Below, one piece after another: positions 41,201 to 54,109 of a stretch of 64,000 bases of DNA; within the stretch, counting starts at the first letter, position 1, and every line of letters begins with the position of its first letter. The stretch comes from Diphasiastrum complanatum (Eukaryota; Streptophyta; Lycopodiopsida; Lycopodiales; Lycopodiaceae), in the NCBI GenBank assembly GCA_029204225.1, contig CM055101.1:5767246-5831245 (forward strand). The letters run 5' to 3'. The position numbers and the translations under genes were made by a program. The notes under the pieces are model-generated. The model did no database searches and was not told the origin of the DNA. It saw only the letters and a list, made by a program, of their open reading frames with translations.

Positions 41201-42600
41201 ATGCAAAAATTATTGACACAAAGTGGACCTTCAAGTTGAATCTCAATCTAGATGGTTCGATAGCTAAATGAAAGGCTCGTCTAGTTGTCAAAGGATATGA
41301 ACAAACTTATGGGATTGACTACACTGAGACATTCAGTCCAATAGTAAGACTTCAATCAATTTGATCATTACTTGATATTGCAACTACTGAAGATTTGGAA
41401 GTTCACCAGATGGATGTTCAGACAACATTTCTAAACGGATATATACAAGAAGACATTTATATCTATCAACCCGAACGTTAAGTCCTTCAAGACCAAGAAC
41501 ACAAGGTATGCAAATTGCAGAAAGCTCTCTATGGGTTGAAGCAAGATCCATGGGCCTGATTTCATAGAATCAATCGATTCTTATTGCAACACGACTTCAT
41601 CCCAAATTCTACCAACTCTAATGTTTAACTCAAGCACAGATGCCCAAGCTTTGGTATAATAGATCTATACATTGATGACTCCTTGATCATCAACAATTCG
41701 AATAAGGTACTACAAGAGACAAAGTCTCTATTGTCAAAGGAATTCGAAATGACCGATTCAAGCCCAATGCATCACCTCCTTGGGATCGAGATAACTAGAG
41801 ACAAATCAAATAGAAGGATCACGATAAGCCAAGAAAGATATCTAACTAGTGTACTTTACAAATATGGCATGGAAGACTACAAGTCAACAAACTCGCCCAT
41901 GGATCCAAGATTTAAATTGTCGATGATTGAAACAGAGAAGAAATAAATGTGCAAATACCCCTATTAATCGATAATCTAATTAATCATGTATGCCATGGTT
42001 TGCACTCGACCCGATCTTGCATATACAACACATTCTCACGATTTATTCGAATCCCGGCCTACCTCACTAGAAAGCTCTACTGAGAGTATTAAAATACATT
42101 CAAGCCACAAAGCACTATTCTTTATGTTATAATGGAAATACAAAGGACGCTTTAACTCTAAATGTTTATTCTGACTCTGATGGGGCCGGAGACATGGACA
42201 CAGGAAAATTCATTTTTGGTTACTTAAGATTTTTGGTAGGAGGACCCATCCACAGACTCCAAATATGTTGCAGCCACCTCTGCAATTAAAAAAATAATTT
42301 GGCTTAGAAGACTGCTTTAGGATTTGATGTTCCCTCAATTCAGACCAACTATACTCCATTGTGACAATCAGAGCCACATAGCTCTATCTCTGAACCCACG
42401 AACACTCTAGGACTAAATACATTGAAATTCAATTTCATTTTCTTAGAGAGAAAGTTCTGAACAAGGTTGTCGAAATAAGTTATTGTCATACTAATAGTAT
42501 GTTGGCTGATATCTTGACAAAACCTCTATCGAGGGAAAAGTATGTTGTTTTATGCAACTTATTAAGCTTCATTCAGGATCCTAGGAGTTAAGCTGAAGGG
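41201..42600 (+). pseudogene. Copia RT and RNase H
   Basis: RT motifs: [70 protein letters not shown] (YIDD box), SPMHHLLGIEITRDKSN and CTRPDLAYTTHS. RNase H is badly frameshifted but ends with the well-kept ADILTKPLSREK. Many stops. Confidence 0.8.
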
Positions 42601-44236
42601 TTACTCACCTAAATTTATTTCCTGAGTGCCACCATACTATGTAAATATTCTCTCTCTACAACAATATGTAGCCTTAATAGAATAAGTCGGTATCTATATC
42701 AACCTTGAAGCAGAACATGATCGACTCGACTACATTGACACCAACTTCATCAACTCGACTTAAGTCCATCGACATCCTGACTTCGACTCCATCGACATCG
42801 ACTCAAGGGTGAACAAGTCGACTCGGCTCACTCAACACCTTCGACGACTATCGACTATCACTAGTCAAAATGGACCTCTGCATGACATAGACCACATCAC
42901 TGTTTATTTTGTAGTAACTGCATCACTTCATGACTGTTACTCTTACAATTGTACTCCAACTGATGTATTTTATATATACCAGAAGTGACAATAAGCATAT
43001 ACAATAGATGAGTCAATAATCAGCGGTAGCATGAATCAGATATCCTTTGTGAACTCCCTTGTATCAGACTCCGATTCCATAGGATCAGAGACCTTTATAG
43101 AGAGTGAAAGTAATTCAAGAAGTAGAGATATTATTTAATCTGTAACTAGCGTAGTAAGATCACAACACATAGTGCACTATTACTGTTAACCATTCTTGGA
43201 CACGGGATCGTAATTTGATTGTTGTATTCACAACAGCTTAACACATATTATGTGTATTTTGCATTGATGAATGCTTTCTGATAATTCCTTTCTCTTGTAC
43301 TAATACTCATTCCATGACTCACTCAAAATATCTATTTCAAAGGAAGCATGGCTATCATAGACGCCTAACTGTTTCGCTCCCTTCATGGTTGTCTTTGACA
43401 CCTACAAAGATATTCCTCCGGTCGATCTAAGTAATAGTCCAAATCAACAGTTGGTAAAGATCCAATCATAATTTAATGCTAGTAAAGAGCTGATAAAATA
43501 ATTTCCTAAATAAATATTCCTTCATACAAACCCAACACCCATGTGGAGGCAAGCTTCGGAGGCTACCTTCAAAGGTTGCCACCTACATGTTGTGTGTGTG
43601 TACATGTTAAAGAGACATAAATGCTCCCAAACAATGAGACATTATTATCAAGGATCCCAATTTAGACGATTATAGTTCCAAATTTAGGGTTGCAAATGTC
43701 AAGAAAGAAAAATCAAACATTATTGAATCTTAACATGCTAAGAGTCATTGTGCAGTAATGACTTGAAGAACTAATTTATAAATGACAATATTTTTTGACA
43801 TGATGAAATAGTTGGTTACGAGACCAAGTATTTTGTACATTACAAAAAATGGCCAAACAGCGAAGTTCCTCTACCAAAAGACACTCTACAAAAGACAACG
43901 AACAAAGAAATTTTGGAACCAATTGCTGGATTTCAGAAAACCGATGGACAAACTAGAGGAGAAACAAATTAGAACAGAGCTTGTTCGCATACTGAGAAAG
44001 AAGTTGAGCCTCTACAAAAGACTAATCAAAAGGATATTTGTCTTTCCTTGGACAAAATAAACATTCTAAAACTACATGGGGAAGAAGATTTGGAATAAGG
44101 AACTTGAACTTCAAAGAAATTCTCCTACATAATAGCAGATCATCCGGCAGATGCAGATCCTCGGAAATCTAAAATACTCTACGGTGAGATTGAATACGAC
44201 TTGAAGAATTGACATTTAGCTCCTTTTGACTAGCTA
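42601..44236. other. Probable copia 3' LTR remnant, no gene
   Basis: Follows the RNase H end, so the first several hundred bases should be the 3' LTR. 42720-42870 is enriched in TCGAC words. 43330-43420 resembles 53690-53760 (GTTGTCT--GACGCCT / GACACCT). An 82-codon Lys/Arg-rich frame at 43812-44060 is unassigned; it could belong to the LINE that follows. Confidence 0.4.
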
Positions 44237-45184
44237 TTGCAAGAAAGTCTTATGTCAGCTTCTCCTCCAAACCCCCCCCCCCCTATTATCACTTGGAATA
44301 TTAGAGGTCTCAACTCCCTTAACCGCCGCTCCTTGCTCCAACACTATCTTTCCTCTCTCCGTCACTCTAATTTGGTTGTTTGCCTTCAAGAAACCAAAAT
44401 TAGCGGCTTTCTCCTCCATGTGCTTACCAAATCTTTTGCTCGTAACTTTCACTACTCTTGCACCCTAGCGGACGGTACACGTGACGACTTGGTTACCCTC
44501 ATTTCCAGAGATTGGAAGTTGGCTGCTCATTTCTCTCTTCCTGGTGGTCGAGCTAACATTTGCACGATTTCTAAATGTGGCTTCTCCTCCAATATTGTCA
44601 ACGTTTATGTTCCCAATTCTCTTCTTGCTCGCTATGACCTTTGGAATGCCATTTCCCCATTTAACTCCTTCCCCTCGATTATTGTAGGTGATTTCAACAT
44701 GTATCTTCACTCCCTCGATGGTCTGAATCACATTTCCTTCGTTGAGAGACTGACTTGGGATGGGTTGGTGAAAGGTTTCAATTACTTTGATGCTCTTTTG
44801 TTATGCAGCCCCCCTCGTCTCCATACTTGGTCCAATGGTCGTCTCCCTCCTTTCTATACGTCTACAAGACTTGATAGATTCTATTTATCGAATCTTGGCA
44901 ACTGGGCTACCCTGACTTCTAGTACTACTATCCCCTCTTGCCCTCTCTCTAACCACCTTCCAGTCAATCTTCTCCTCAGGCTTTACCCTACCAAGGCTTC
45001 CAAATGCTATTTTGTTTACATCATGAATAACTCCTTCATTTGGATTAAAAATATCCGCTCTGACCTTGCTACTAAAATCTCTACCCTTTCGAACTTGGAT
45101 GCATCATTGTTTGCTCGCGTTCTTTTATCTGCTTGCAAGGTAAATTGGCCAATCCTATTCTTCTTCTCTTCAGACTTCTCTTAA
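44237..45184 (+). pseudogene. L1 endonuclease
   Basis: A 315-codon frame. IITWNIRGLNSLNRRS, LVVCLQETKISG (catalytic Glu), VNVYVPNS, IIVGDFNMYLHSLDG and YTSTRLDRFYLSNLGNW follow the plant L1 endonuclease order. The C-terminal catalytic motif reads LSNHLPV where L-S-D-H-x-P is normal, so the Asp of the Asp-His pair is replaced by Asn and the nuclease is probably inactive. A 12-C run lies just upstream at 44272-44283. Confidence 0.85.
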
Positions 45185-45579
45185 GCAAACGTTCTCCTCG
45201 ATCTCTTTAGACAGAGCTTGTGCTTCTGACCCTTCTCTTCGAGCAGATGAATTTATTGCTGCCTCCAATCATCTCAAGATTCTTGATCATTCTAATGATG
45301 TTATTTTACGCAATAGATCGCACTTAAATTGGCTTAGAGAGGCTGATCTTCCTTCAACTTTCTTCTTCATAAAGCTTAAGTCTTTGCATAGACATGAAGA
45401 CTCCTTTGGACTGATCATTAATGGCTCTCCTTTGTCTTCCTTTGAGACTATGTGTAGAGCTTTCCACCAGTATTTTTCAACTCTTTTTAATCACATCGTT
45501 TCTCACATCCTTCCTTCTAGCCAGGACTTATCCCTTTACTACATCTTTCATTTCCCCTTTCTATTGATGAGTCTAACTC

Positions 45580-46830
45580 TCTTTCTTCTTCTCTTTCCCT
45601 TGAGAAATTACATTCAGCACTTAAGTCTCTTAGTAGAGATAAGACTCTTGGTCTGGATGGTGGCACTCTGGATTTTTTCCTAGCACATTGGGATCTGGTC
45701 GGTCCTTCCCTTCTCCTAGCTATTATTCCTGCACTCTTGACTGGCTCCCTTTCTCCCTCCTCCTCTCAGGGGCTCATCAAACTCATTTTTAAGGTTGATT
45801 TTCTCTCTCTAATTTCTGTCTACAAGCCCCTAATCATGCTCAACACACCTCGTATAAAATTTCGGCAAAAGCTATTGCCAAAATGATTGCTCATCTCTTC
45901 CCTCCCACATCTCCAGAAATTAGTCGGGATTCATCACAAGCAGGTCCCTTTTCGATAATATTCTTAATGTTTGGTCTGCTATTGATTCTTCTCTTTGGTA
46001 CAACTACCCGGCTTTGATCACCAAGATTGACTTTGATAAAGCTTTCGATCATATAAGCTGGAATTACCTCCTTGCACTCTACTCTGCTTTTGGTCTTCTT
46101 GCTTACCTGATCAATTTTATATGTGCTCTCTTTTCTTCTGCTTCGTCCAATATCCTTTTTCAAGAATCCTCTCCCCCTCCTTTCCTATTTCCTGTGGTAT
46201 TAAACATGGTTGCCCACTCTCACCCTACTTATTTAACATCTTCTTAAGCTTAACACTTTGACTTCCTTTCATCCTTACATTTTTCGCAACATTCCTCTTG
46301 GCCCCAACTTTTTGCGGATGACTTGGCCTACATCATATGGCTTCATCAATCCTCTGTCTTGTTCCTTCTCCTTGAACTTTCTCGTTTTTGTCACCATTCT
46401 GACTCCTTGATTAACTATAGAGTATATGATCTAATTATCCTCTCCCACAATGCTCCCCCTGCTTGGTGTTAGAAACTAGGCTTCAACATTCTCCCGCATG
46501 GCACCATTTTTAGGTATTTGGTTTTTCACTAGGGGCCTCCCTTGCCAATAGAGACCATTTCAGCTGGATTTTTGAGAAGATTAATTTCAAAATTCTGGCC
46601 TGGAACTCCTCTGATTTGTCTTTTCCTGTGAGACTTATTGTTCTTAAGCATATTTTCTCCTTTTATTTCACTCACTTCATTTTCATTTGGTTTCTCCCTC
46701 CCTCTTTCTCACTCACCATTGCCAAGTCTTTTAGAAAGTTCCTTTGGAACAACGAACCGAGCTTTTTGAATTTAGACATTTGTACTGCTCTGAAAAAATT
46801 GGGTGGATTGGGCTTACTTTGATCCTTCCA
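45580..46830 (+). pseudogene. L1 reverse transcriptase
   Basis: Motifs in changing frames: LHSALKSLSRDKTLGLDG, ISAKAIAKMIAHL, IDFDKAFDHISWNYLL (first Asp), an IKHGCPLSPYLFN-type stretch near 46200, and FADD at 46311-46322 (the catalytic box). Then 'YL' and ILAWNSSDLSF-type residues follow. Frameshifts occur several times. Confidence 0.8.
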
Positions 46831-46832
46831 TC

Positions 46833-46941
<109 letters not shown>

Positions 46942-47363
46942 TTTTAGACCTATCCACGCTAATTTTGACTCGCCTCAACACCCCTCTCTACCTCACTTCC
47001 AGCTGAAAACGAGAAGAACTTGATTTTTAAAGACTTGGACAAGAAATGTAAGATCTCCTACTTCTTTGTCTACTCTGCTACCAAAGAGCCTCTTTCACCT
47101 TTTCCTGGTTCAATCCAAGTGGAGCTTCTCTGACCCTCCCTGTTTGTGGAAATCTAGATTTTGACGCGCTCATAAGATTAGAACATGCAAGTCTAGAATC
47201 TTTTCCCTCAGAATTCTTCAGCTCTCCCATTTTTCCATTTCTCCCTTGCTGATTTTATGGAAAATGAGAAACTTTATCATTTGTAGGTTAATGGTTCTTT
47301 CACCTATACTTTGTATAAAGTCACTAATCTATGGTTAACCTTTTCAAGAGAAGAAAAAAAAAA

Positions 47364-47990
47364 AGTTGACGTTACAAATGATTAATCCAATTCAATTTTA
47401 TTCCAAGATAATACAAGATGCTAACTTATTGTTGATATATATTTTTGTTAGCTTCATGATCAAATACTAAAATAATGAGACTTATGTGATAGTAAATGTT
47501 TAAGATTGATAAATTTGCCATGCATGACAATAGTCACATAAAACATTAAGATATTTTCCATGGATGACAAGAAAAACTGTTCTCATTTTTAATGAATGTA
47601 CAACAAGTAGTAGGTCCATAGATGAGACTATGCGGTCGATCAATAAGTAAATGAACAAATGTTTAAAGATGTGAGTAAATAATGAGCTAATGGCATGATC
47701 ATTATGTCAAATTATGATGTACTTGAGTTAAGATGCGTTTGACATGAAACTTAAGAAATGCAACAATGTATAGAGATGCAAGGAGTTAAAAAATAATATT
47801 TATGAGACTATATAAACTATTGCTTTATCAAAATATTAATTGTGACATACATAGTTTATTCATTATCGTAAAATTCATATTCATCCGCCAATACATCTTG
47901 CAACTCATCTCCGCTTAGATGAATTGTATAATCGTTATAAAAATTAAACTTTCTCTTAGTCATATAAGAAAGAGGGCAGAGGGTTCCTTT
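47364..47990. other. No gene recognised
   Basis: AT-rich spacer between the L1 poly-A tail and the next copia fragment. No frame over 60 codons with any resemblance. Confidence 0.45.
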
Positions 47991-48378
47991 CAAAAAGGAC
48001 CATTTGAATGAATTTAAACAGCTTCTCAATTGGCTACCTATAGTAGGTTCGTCAGTTCGGATGAAGATGCTAACATGTCTCTTCTATCCAGTCTTCCTCC
48101 CTCTTATGACAATATAGCATTGCTTTTGAGCAATGCTCCTTACTTCTCTACAAAACTTGACAACAATTTTATTGCATAAAGAAATAAGAAGGAGAAGCTT
48201 ATCCACATCGAATATGAAGATAGTTGCCCTCTATTTGAATAAGCAACGGTTTCAAAAGAAGAAAAGTTCAAATGATAGTAAGTGAGCAAACAGATTCAGA
48301 TCATCAATCAAAACAACACAATCGACAACATCAAAAGCCAAAAACCAAAGTCTTCTACAAGTACTGAAAGAGAATGTG
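47991..48378 (+). pseudogene. Copia gag fragment
   Basis: Aligns closely by eye with 50080-50460 of the copia at 49745, sharing NHLNEFK-type, 'TRLF--SFLPL' and 'FEQCS' region words and the Gln/His-rich tail. It ends in the zinc-knuckle region (FYKY) with stops. It appears to be the gag of the same broken element whose protease resumes at 49130. Confidence 0.7.
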
Positions 48379-49119
48379 GTAATTTGGTTTTGAGAATTTA
48401 TTGACATTTTTGACTTTTCATTGTTAAATCCAAAGTGTTGAGGGCTTAACATGCCTTCAAGGCTATATCTAGCAGTGTGTGTGCTTTATATATTTTTCAG
48501 GCACTAGGACTTATTTGTGAAAGGATTTGCTCATGAAAAAATTGTTCTGAAGCCTCTATTTTTAGCAACATGGTTGAAAGTGAATATTTATGCTTTTCTA
48601 AAGCCTAATGAAGTGCCTAAGTTGAACTAAGTAAGCCTATCTTCTATGTCCAAGTCCAATCTTAATTTGAATGCAACAATTCCTTTCTTAATGGACACCA
48701 ATTGCACACTTCGTATTATTTGGGAATACTTAGTTGGTGCTTTGCATTCTTTGACACATGTCTAAGAACAAGTATGGTATTATTTGACAGTTAAGAGGTT
48801 GCTCAGGCAGGTCTATTCGGCATCTTCTGGTGACCACGAGGGACTCCTAAAATCGGCAATTTTGGCTTTTTTATCTGATCCAATCAAGTCTCCTACCAAC
48901 TCTCTATGAGCTTCTATGGGCACTTTCGCATTTGTTGCTCTATTCAGATTTCCTATAAGACAGATGCTTCTAGAAACTTCTTTCACCTCCACATAGAGCA
49001 CCAACAGACAGTTTCTTCATCAACAAGCAGTTATGGTAGCGCCTACCTCTTTCTCACACATTTTTATTGAGGCAACCATCGTTTTTGCATTTTCAACACA
49101 TTCTGATGGACAGTTCTTA
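48379..49119. other. Unidentified insertion between two copia pieces
   Basis: Separates the gag fragment (to 48378) from the protease fragment (from 49130), which would be near each other in an intact element. No domain recognised on either strand. Confidence 0.4.
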
Positions 49120-49129
49120 GGTAGTTCCA

Positions 49130-49742
49130 CCTTGTTTTCCATCTTGATTCTGGTGTCTCTCAAGATATGACTCCAGGGCCAAGGTTCTGTACGCCTTCAT
49201 CTTCCAAATGGTAATTCGACATTGCTTAAGGACGTACTTTATGTACCTAAGTTGACAAATAGTTTACTTTCTACCAGCAAGCTTACAGATCAGGGCTGTA
49301 GAGCTTTGTTTAATTCAAAGCAATGTACTATTTTGGGTAACGAAATCTTCTTTGCAAACAAAGAAGGTAATTTGTACATTTTGAGTCATGAGTATGCACT
49401 TTCTACCAATATAAGTACTTCAAAATGCCCAAAAATTAGGACATTTAAACATGAGATCTATCTTGTACATGCATCGTAACATTATGGTTAAGGATTCAAA
49501 TATTAAAGCTGCCTCCATTGACATTAAACATGTCTGTGAGATGTGCTTAGTAGGCAAATAGACTACATCAAGATTCCCAAAGGGACAAGCCGTCAAAACT
49601 AAGTCCACTCTAGAATTGATACATAGTGATCTGTGCGGCCCTATGAGTATTCCCTCTCTATATTCAACACTATATTATATCACTTTTATCGATGACTATT
49701 CAAGACTCACCAGTATCATGCTCATTAGAAACAAGTCTTATC
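49130..49742 (+). pseudogene. Copia protease to integrase start
   Basis: LDSGVSQDMTPG (protease active site with a Val for the usual Ala), NSTLLKDVLYVPKLTNSLLS and GCRALFNSKQCTIL are followed by an integrase start (HSDLCGPMSIPS and FIDDYSRL). It stops abruptly at 49742, where the gag of the next copia starts. Confidence 0.78.
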
Positions 49743-49744
49743 AA

Positions 49745-50500
49745 TAAATTCAACAAAGATGATTTCCACATGTGGAAATTCAAAATGAAGATGATACTTA
49801 TTGAGAAAAAACTTTGGAGATATGTCAATGGTTCAATAGCCAAACTGGCTGAACTGACATGTTAACCGCCTGCGAAGCTAAGGATGGCAAAGCACTTGCC
49901 ATGGTATCTCTGAATCTTAAAGATTCACAAATAGCTCATGTAGCAAATTGTTCTAGCTCCAAGGAAGCATGGGACATTCTTTCTAGTCTCTATGAAATGA
50001 CAGATGTATCGACTCGTCTCTTCTTGATAAAGAAGTTTGTGTCTCTCAAGACGAGTGAAAGAACCTCATTCACTAATCATCTGAATGAATTTAAATAGTT
50101 GCTTAATCAGCTAGCTGCAATAGGTTTTCGCCAATATCGGACGAAGATGCTAACACGTCTCTTCTGTCCAGGCTTTCTCCCTCTTACGAAAACTTAATAT
50201 TGCTCTTGAGCAATGCTCCTGACCTATCCCTGCAAAAGTTGACAGCAAGTTTATTGCAGGAAGATGTAAGAAATAAAAGCTTATCCACATCAAATACGAA
50301 GGTAGTTGCCCTCTATTAGAATAAGCAATAGTTCTAGAAGAAGAAATCTTCAAAGGACAAAAAGACAAAAGCTGAGCAGACTGATTCAGACAAACAATCA
50401 CAATAGCACAATCGACATCATCACAAGCCTAAAATCAAACTCTTCTGTAAGTACTGCTGCGAACCAATCACGACATCAAGGACTATCGAGTTCTCAAGCA
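49745..50500 (+). pseudogene. Copia gag
   Basis: FNKDDFHMWKFKMKMILIEK is the copia gag opening. The frame from 49859 reads AMVSLNLKDSQIAHVANCSS, KEAWDILSSLYEMTDVSTRL and NHLNEFK before a stop. A degraded zinc knuckle lies near 50450 (RTNHDIKDYRVLKHDEA, with Cys residues lost). Confidence 0.78.
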
Positions 50501-50502
50501 CG

Positions 50503-51069
50503 ATGAAGCAAAGAAGAAGATGCATCAGGATGGATGATCCGATTTTTCTAGAACCTCTTATGAAGACCCAACGCTCTAAGAAGCAGCAATGCCAGCAGTC
50601 AAACTCTACTAATACGACAAAATTTATGGAAGAAACCTCTAATGATGTCAAAGCATCGAAATTGTTAATGGCTTGGAAAAGTAGTGATGCAGACTACGAT
50701 AGATGGTATCTCGACAGTAGCGCTACCCAACATATGACTCCTCGAAGTGAATGGTTTACTGAATATGTGGCTTACACCAGAGAGGAATTCATCTGCCTTG
50801 AAGATTCTAGCACCATCCGTGTGAAAGCCAAAGGAATAGTCAAGATCATGTTCAAAAATGCATTTTTCATTTATGTTTCGAATGTCCTTCATGTACCTCA
50901 GTTATCTAAGAATTTCCTTTCGATTTCAAAGATAATTGATGAGGGCTGCGATGTTACCTTTTCTCCAGAGCAGTGTACAATCTTCGACAAAGATGCCACT
51001 TTGGCTACTTGCACTCTAGTTGGAAACTTATATGTACTATCTAACTCTAATGCATTGGCCACCTTATGA
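50503..51069 (+). pseudogene. Copia protease
   Basis: A 188-codon frame. WYLDSSATQHMTPRSEWF has D-S-S-A instead of the usual D-S-G-A, so the catalytic Asp is kept but the following Gly is lost. VKAKGIVKIMF, NVLHVPQLSKNFLSISKIID and GCDVTFSPEQCTI follow as in the family. Confidence 0.85.
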
Positions 51070-52250
51070 GATTGTAAACGAACAAGCAATACTGTGGCAT
51101 GGTCGTTTTGGACATGCTAATACAAGATCTCTTTCTTACATGAGTTGTAACAATTTAGTTGATCTTTCATTATATAGGAAATCATTTTTCTGTAAGTCTT
51201 GCATTCATGGAAAACATTCAAGAAGCACATTTCCCAGAATGCACTCCGTCAAAACAAAGCATGTATTAGATCTTGTGCATACTGATCTTTGCGGTCGAAT
51301 GTCAACTCCATCCTTAGGAGATGCACTTTACTTTATCACCTATATGACTATTTGAGATGGATGACAGTCATGTTCATAAAGCATAAATCCAAAGGCTTTG
51401 AATGCTTCAAGAGATTCAAGGCAATGACTGAAACCCAAACATCTAGAAAGGTGAAAGCACTCCGAAGCGATGGTGGTGGTGAATACATCTCAAATGAGAT
51501 GTCTAACTATCTGGCCAAACATGGTATTCGAAGACAATCTGCAACCTCCTATTCACTTCAGCAGAACATAATTGTAGAAAGAAAGAATTGAACGCTACTT
51601 AATTCAACTAGATTTATGCTACATCAATCCAATTTACCTTCAAAATTTTGGGTTGAAGCCATTGCCTCAACATGTTATCTACAGAACAAATCCAGCACAA
51701 AAGCAGTCAATAACAGAACTCCTAGCAAGTGTGGCATGGACACAAACCTAGTGTCAGTCATCTTAAAATCTTTGGTTGTATATGCTTTGTTCATGTTCCT
51801 AAGCAACTTAGGAAGAAATTGGACCAAAGGTCAAATAAATGCATTTTCATTGGCTATCCCGACGAACATAAAGCTTACAAAGTTTATGATCCATCCACAA
51901 ATGTAGCATTTGTTTCTAGAAATGTAATCTTCAAAGAGGATGCATTCCACAACTTTAAACAACCATCGACAAATGATGTTTATCATTTCATCATATCTTA
52001 CACAACATTGAATCTTCCACTCATGATGTCCCTTCTACAGAACATGCAGCCGAAGAAATTCGAGCTATAGAAGTTGAACAGACGACAATACCTTTTGAAA
52101 GACCAGATCAAACTAGCTCAAGCAAGTCTGAAGAAATTCAGGAACAGACACCATTCGAATCTAGTCAACCAAGTGTTCGAAGATCTTCGAGCAATCAAAC
52201 AATTTCTGAGAGGTACACACCTCAAACTTTCGGGACTTCATTTGGAGATC
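51060..52250 (+). pseudogene. Copia integrase
   Basis: LWHGRFGHANTRSL and SFFCKSCIHGKHSRSTF give the HHCC zinc site. DLVHTDLCGRMSTP has the first catalytic Asp and LRSDGGGEYISNEMSNYL the second. QQNIIVERKN has the Glu (usual QQNGVAERKN), so the triad survives. FWVEAIASTCYL and IFGCICFVHVPKQL follow. Stops at 51354 and 51589 and several frame changes. Confidence 0.85.
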
Positions 52251-52339
52251 CATAGACCCTAGCCAAAGCTATCAGTTCTAAGGATGCTTTAAAGTGATAT
52301 GAAACAATGGAAAGCAAGTACAACTCACTTTTATCAAAC

Positions 52340-53460
52340 CAGACCTAGACCTTGGTTGACTTCCCCACTCACAAGAGAGTTATCAACAACAAGTGGATCT
52401 TCAAGAAGAAGATCAGCTTTGATGGTTCCATTGCAAAATGGAAAGCAAGGCTGGTGGCCAAAGAACTCACTCAAATCCAAGGAGTGGATTACCAAAAAAT
52501 ATTTAGTCATGTTGTCAAAATGCAGTCAATCAGGACTCTTATTGCACTTGCAGCCACCGAAGACCTCGAGATGCTTCTAATGGATGTCAAAACAACCTTT
52601 CTCAATGGCTGTGTCGAAGAGGAGTTGTACACCTTCCAACCTGAAGGTTTCGAACTCAAGGGCCAAGAGCACAAAGTGTGCAAGAGACACAAAACAATCT
52701 ATGATTTGAAACAAGCTGCAAGGGCTTGGTTCAAATGAATCAATGCTTATCTCATTCAATTAGGTTTTTCAAATAATCCAATTAACTGCAATGTTTATTC
52801 CAAACACATAGGTGTCAATTCAGTTTACATAGCTCTATACGTAGATGATGCACTCGTTTTGTCTAAAGACACATTCTTATTGCACGCCACTAAGAGTGAT
52901 TTGTCGAAGGAATTCGACATGGCTGACTTGGGAACTATTCATTCACTACTAGGAATGCACATTACTATAGATAGATCACAAAAGGAGATCTATTTTATAT
53001 CTAGAGAATGTTCTAGAAAAGTTTCACATGAGTGATTGCAAACTAGTGGATACACCAATGGACCCAAGCATAATATTGACCAAACCCTCTTGTGCCGACA
53101 CTGAAAGTGAGACACTAGACTTGTCGAAGTATCCTTATCACTCATAAATAGGATCTGTAGTGTATGCCATGTTGTGCACCAGACCAAACATAATAATACA
53201 CCAATGGACCCAAGCATAATATTGACCAAACCTTCATGCGCCGACACCGAAAGTGAGACACTCGACTTGTCGAAGTATCCTTATCACTCATAACTAGGAT
53301 CTGTAGTGTATGCCATGTTGTGCACCAGACCAGATCTTGCATACACTATCAACACATTAAGTCAATTCATGCCTAGTTCTAGGATCTTACATTGGAAAGC
53401 ATTAAAGAGAGTGATGAAATATGTTCAAGGCATTAAAAATCAGACGTTGTGATATGATGG
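52340..53460 (+). pseudogene. Copia RT
   Basis: NNKWIFKKKISFDGSIAKWK, RLVAKELTQIQGVDYQKIFS, MLLMDVKTTFLNGCVEEELY (first Asp) and IYDLKQAARAWF are followed after a stop by IALYVDDALVLSKD (YVDD box). DLSKEFDMADLGTIHSLLGM and YTINTLSQFMPSSRILHWKA come next. The duplication at 53051-53342 lies just after the box. Confidence 0.85.
53051..53342. repeat. 146-bp tandem duplication in copia RT
   Basis: 53051-53196 and 53197-53342 both begin TACACCAATGGACCCAAGC and stay aligned to CACCAGACCA. They show few differences (for example TTGTGCCG against ATGCGCCG). 146 is not a multiple of 3, so it shifts the frame. Confidence 0.92.
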
Positions 53461-53470
53461 AAGATTGAGC

Positions 53471-54105
53471 ATTAGAAGTTACGCCTCATTTAGGCTATAA
53501 TCACTCGTGTTGTTCGTGCTCCATATTGAGCAAATGCTCTTGTGACAAGCATTCAGTGTAAAATACCAACAACACCTTATACTATTTGTGTCTAATCTAG
53601 ATATATGTGTGTTGTGATTGATTGCAATTTCCTGATTACTTGTCTCAGCTCGCTCACTCAGTCTAATCGAATCACAAACATCTTCGACTCCTTAGAATTT
53701 GATCAAACGACGGTTGTCTCCGACGCCTGAGGAATGAACGCTATCTTTCTGCACTACTAAATTAAATTTTGAATTGAACTTTATTCTCAAACTAAACATC
53801 AGTAATTTCACATACTGTTCATCCTCTTCGGTGACTGTACTCAAATCACATGATTCGTTTGAGTATGTAACTATTTCTAGCGGTCCTTAATGCATGAGCT
53901 GTGATTCTATTCGACATTTTCTATCTTGTGGTTGTCATCATGATCATTCTTGCTGATAGTCAGTAGCAGCCCACATCGGGGAAGTCAGTCAATACCAGTG
54001 CTTGAGTGTCGAGCCACAACTTCGATAATCACCCTACCTTGCTGCTGCCATCGATCTGTTCCACATTATCTCTCTTTCTACTTCCCCAACAATAGCAAGT
54101 GCTAC
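53471..54105. other. Probable copia 3' LTR remnant, no gene
   Basis: Follows the truncated RT. CTCAGCTCGCTCACTCAG and TCGACTCC words and a GACGCCTGAGG segment near 53720 resemble 43330-43430. No coding frame. Confidence 0.4.
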
Positions 54106-54109
54106 CAAA

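Larger units (their letters stand above)
40512..42600 (+). mobile_element. Right part of split copia: integrase end, RT, RNase H
   Basis: Plus-strand copia of the same family as 49745-53470. Integrase NGVAERKNQTLLDAARSM, LRVFGCLCYVQIPSD and KAYQIYDVESS are followed by RT ([38 protein letters not shown]) and RNase H ending HTNSMLADILTKPLSREK. A separately open segment is 41683-41946 (LLSKEFEMTDSSPMHHLLGI). The left part lies at 36780-37120. Confidence 0.82.
49745..53470 (+). mobile_element. Copia element, gag to RT, frames broken
   Basis: Gag, protease, integrase and RT occur in copia order on the plus strand; RNase H is missing after its first residues. It has no 5' LTR: gag joins directly to the older copia piece at 49742. 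Frame breaks and in-frame stops separate the domains, and the RT carries a 146-bp tandem duplication. It is the best representative of the family also seen at 36780, 40512 and 47991. Confidence 0.85.
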
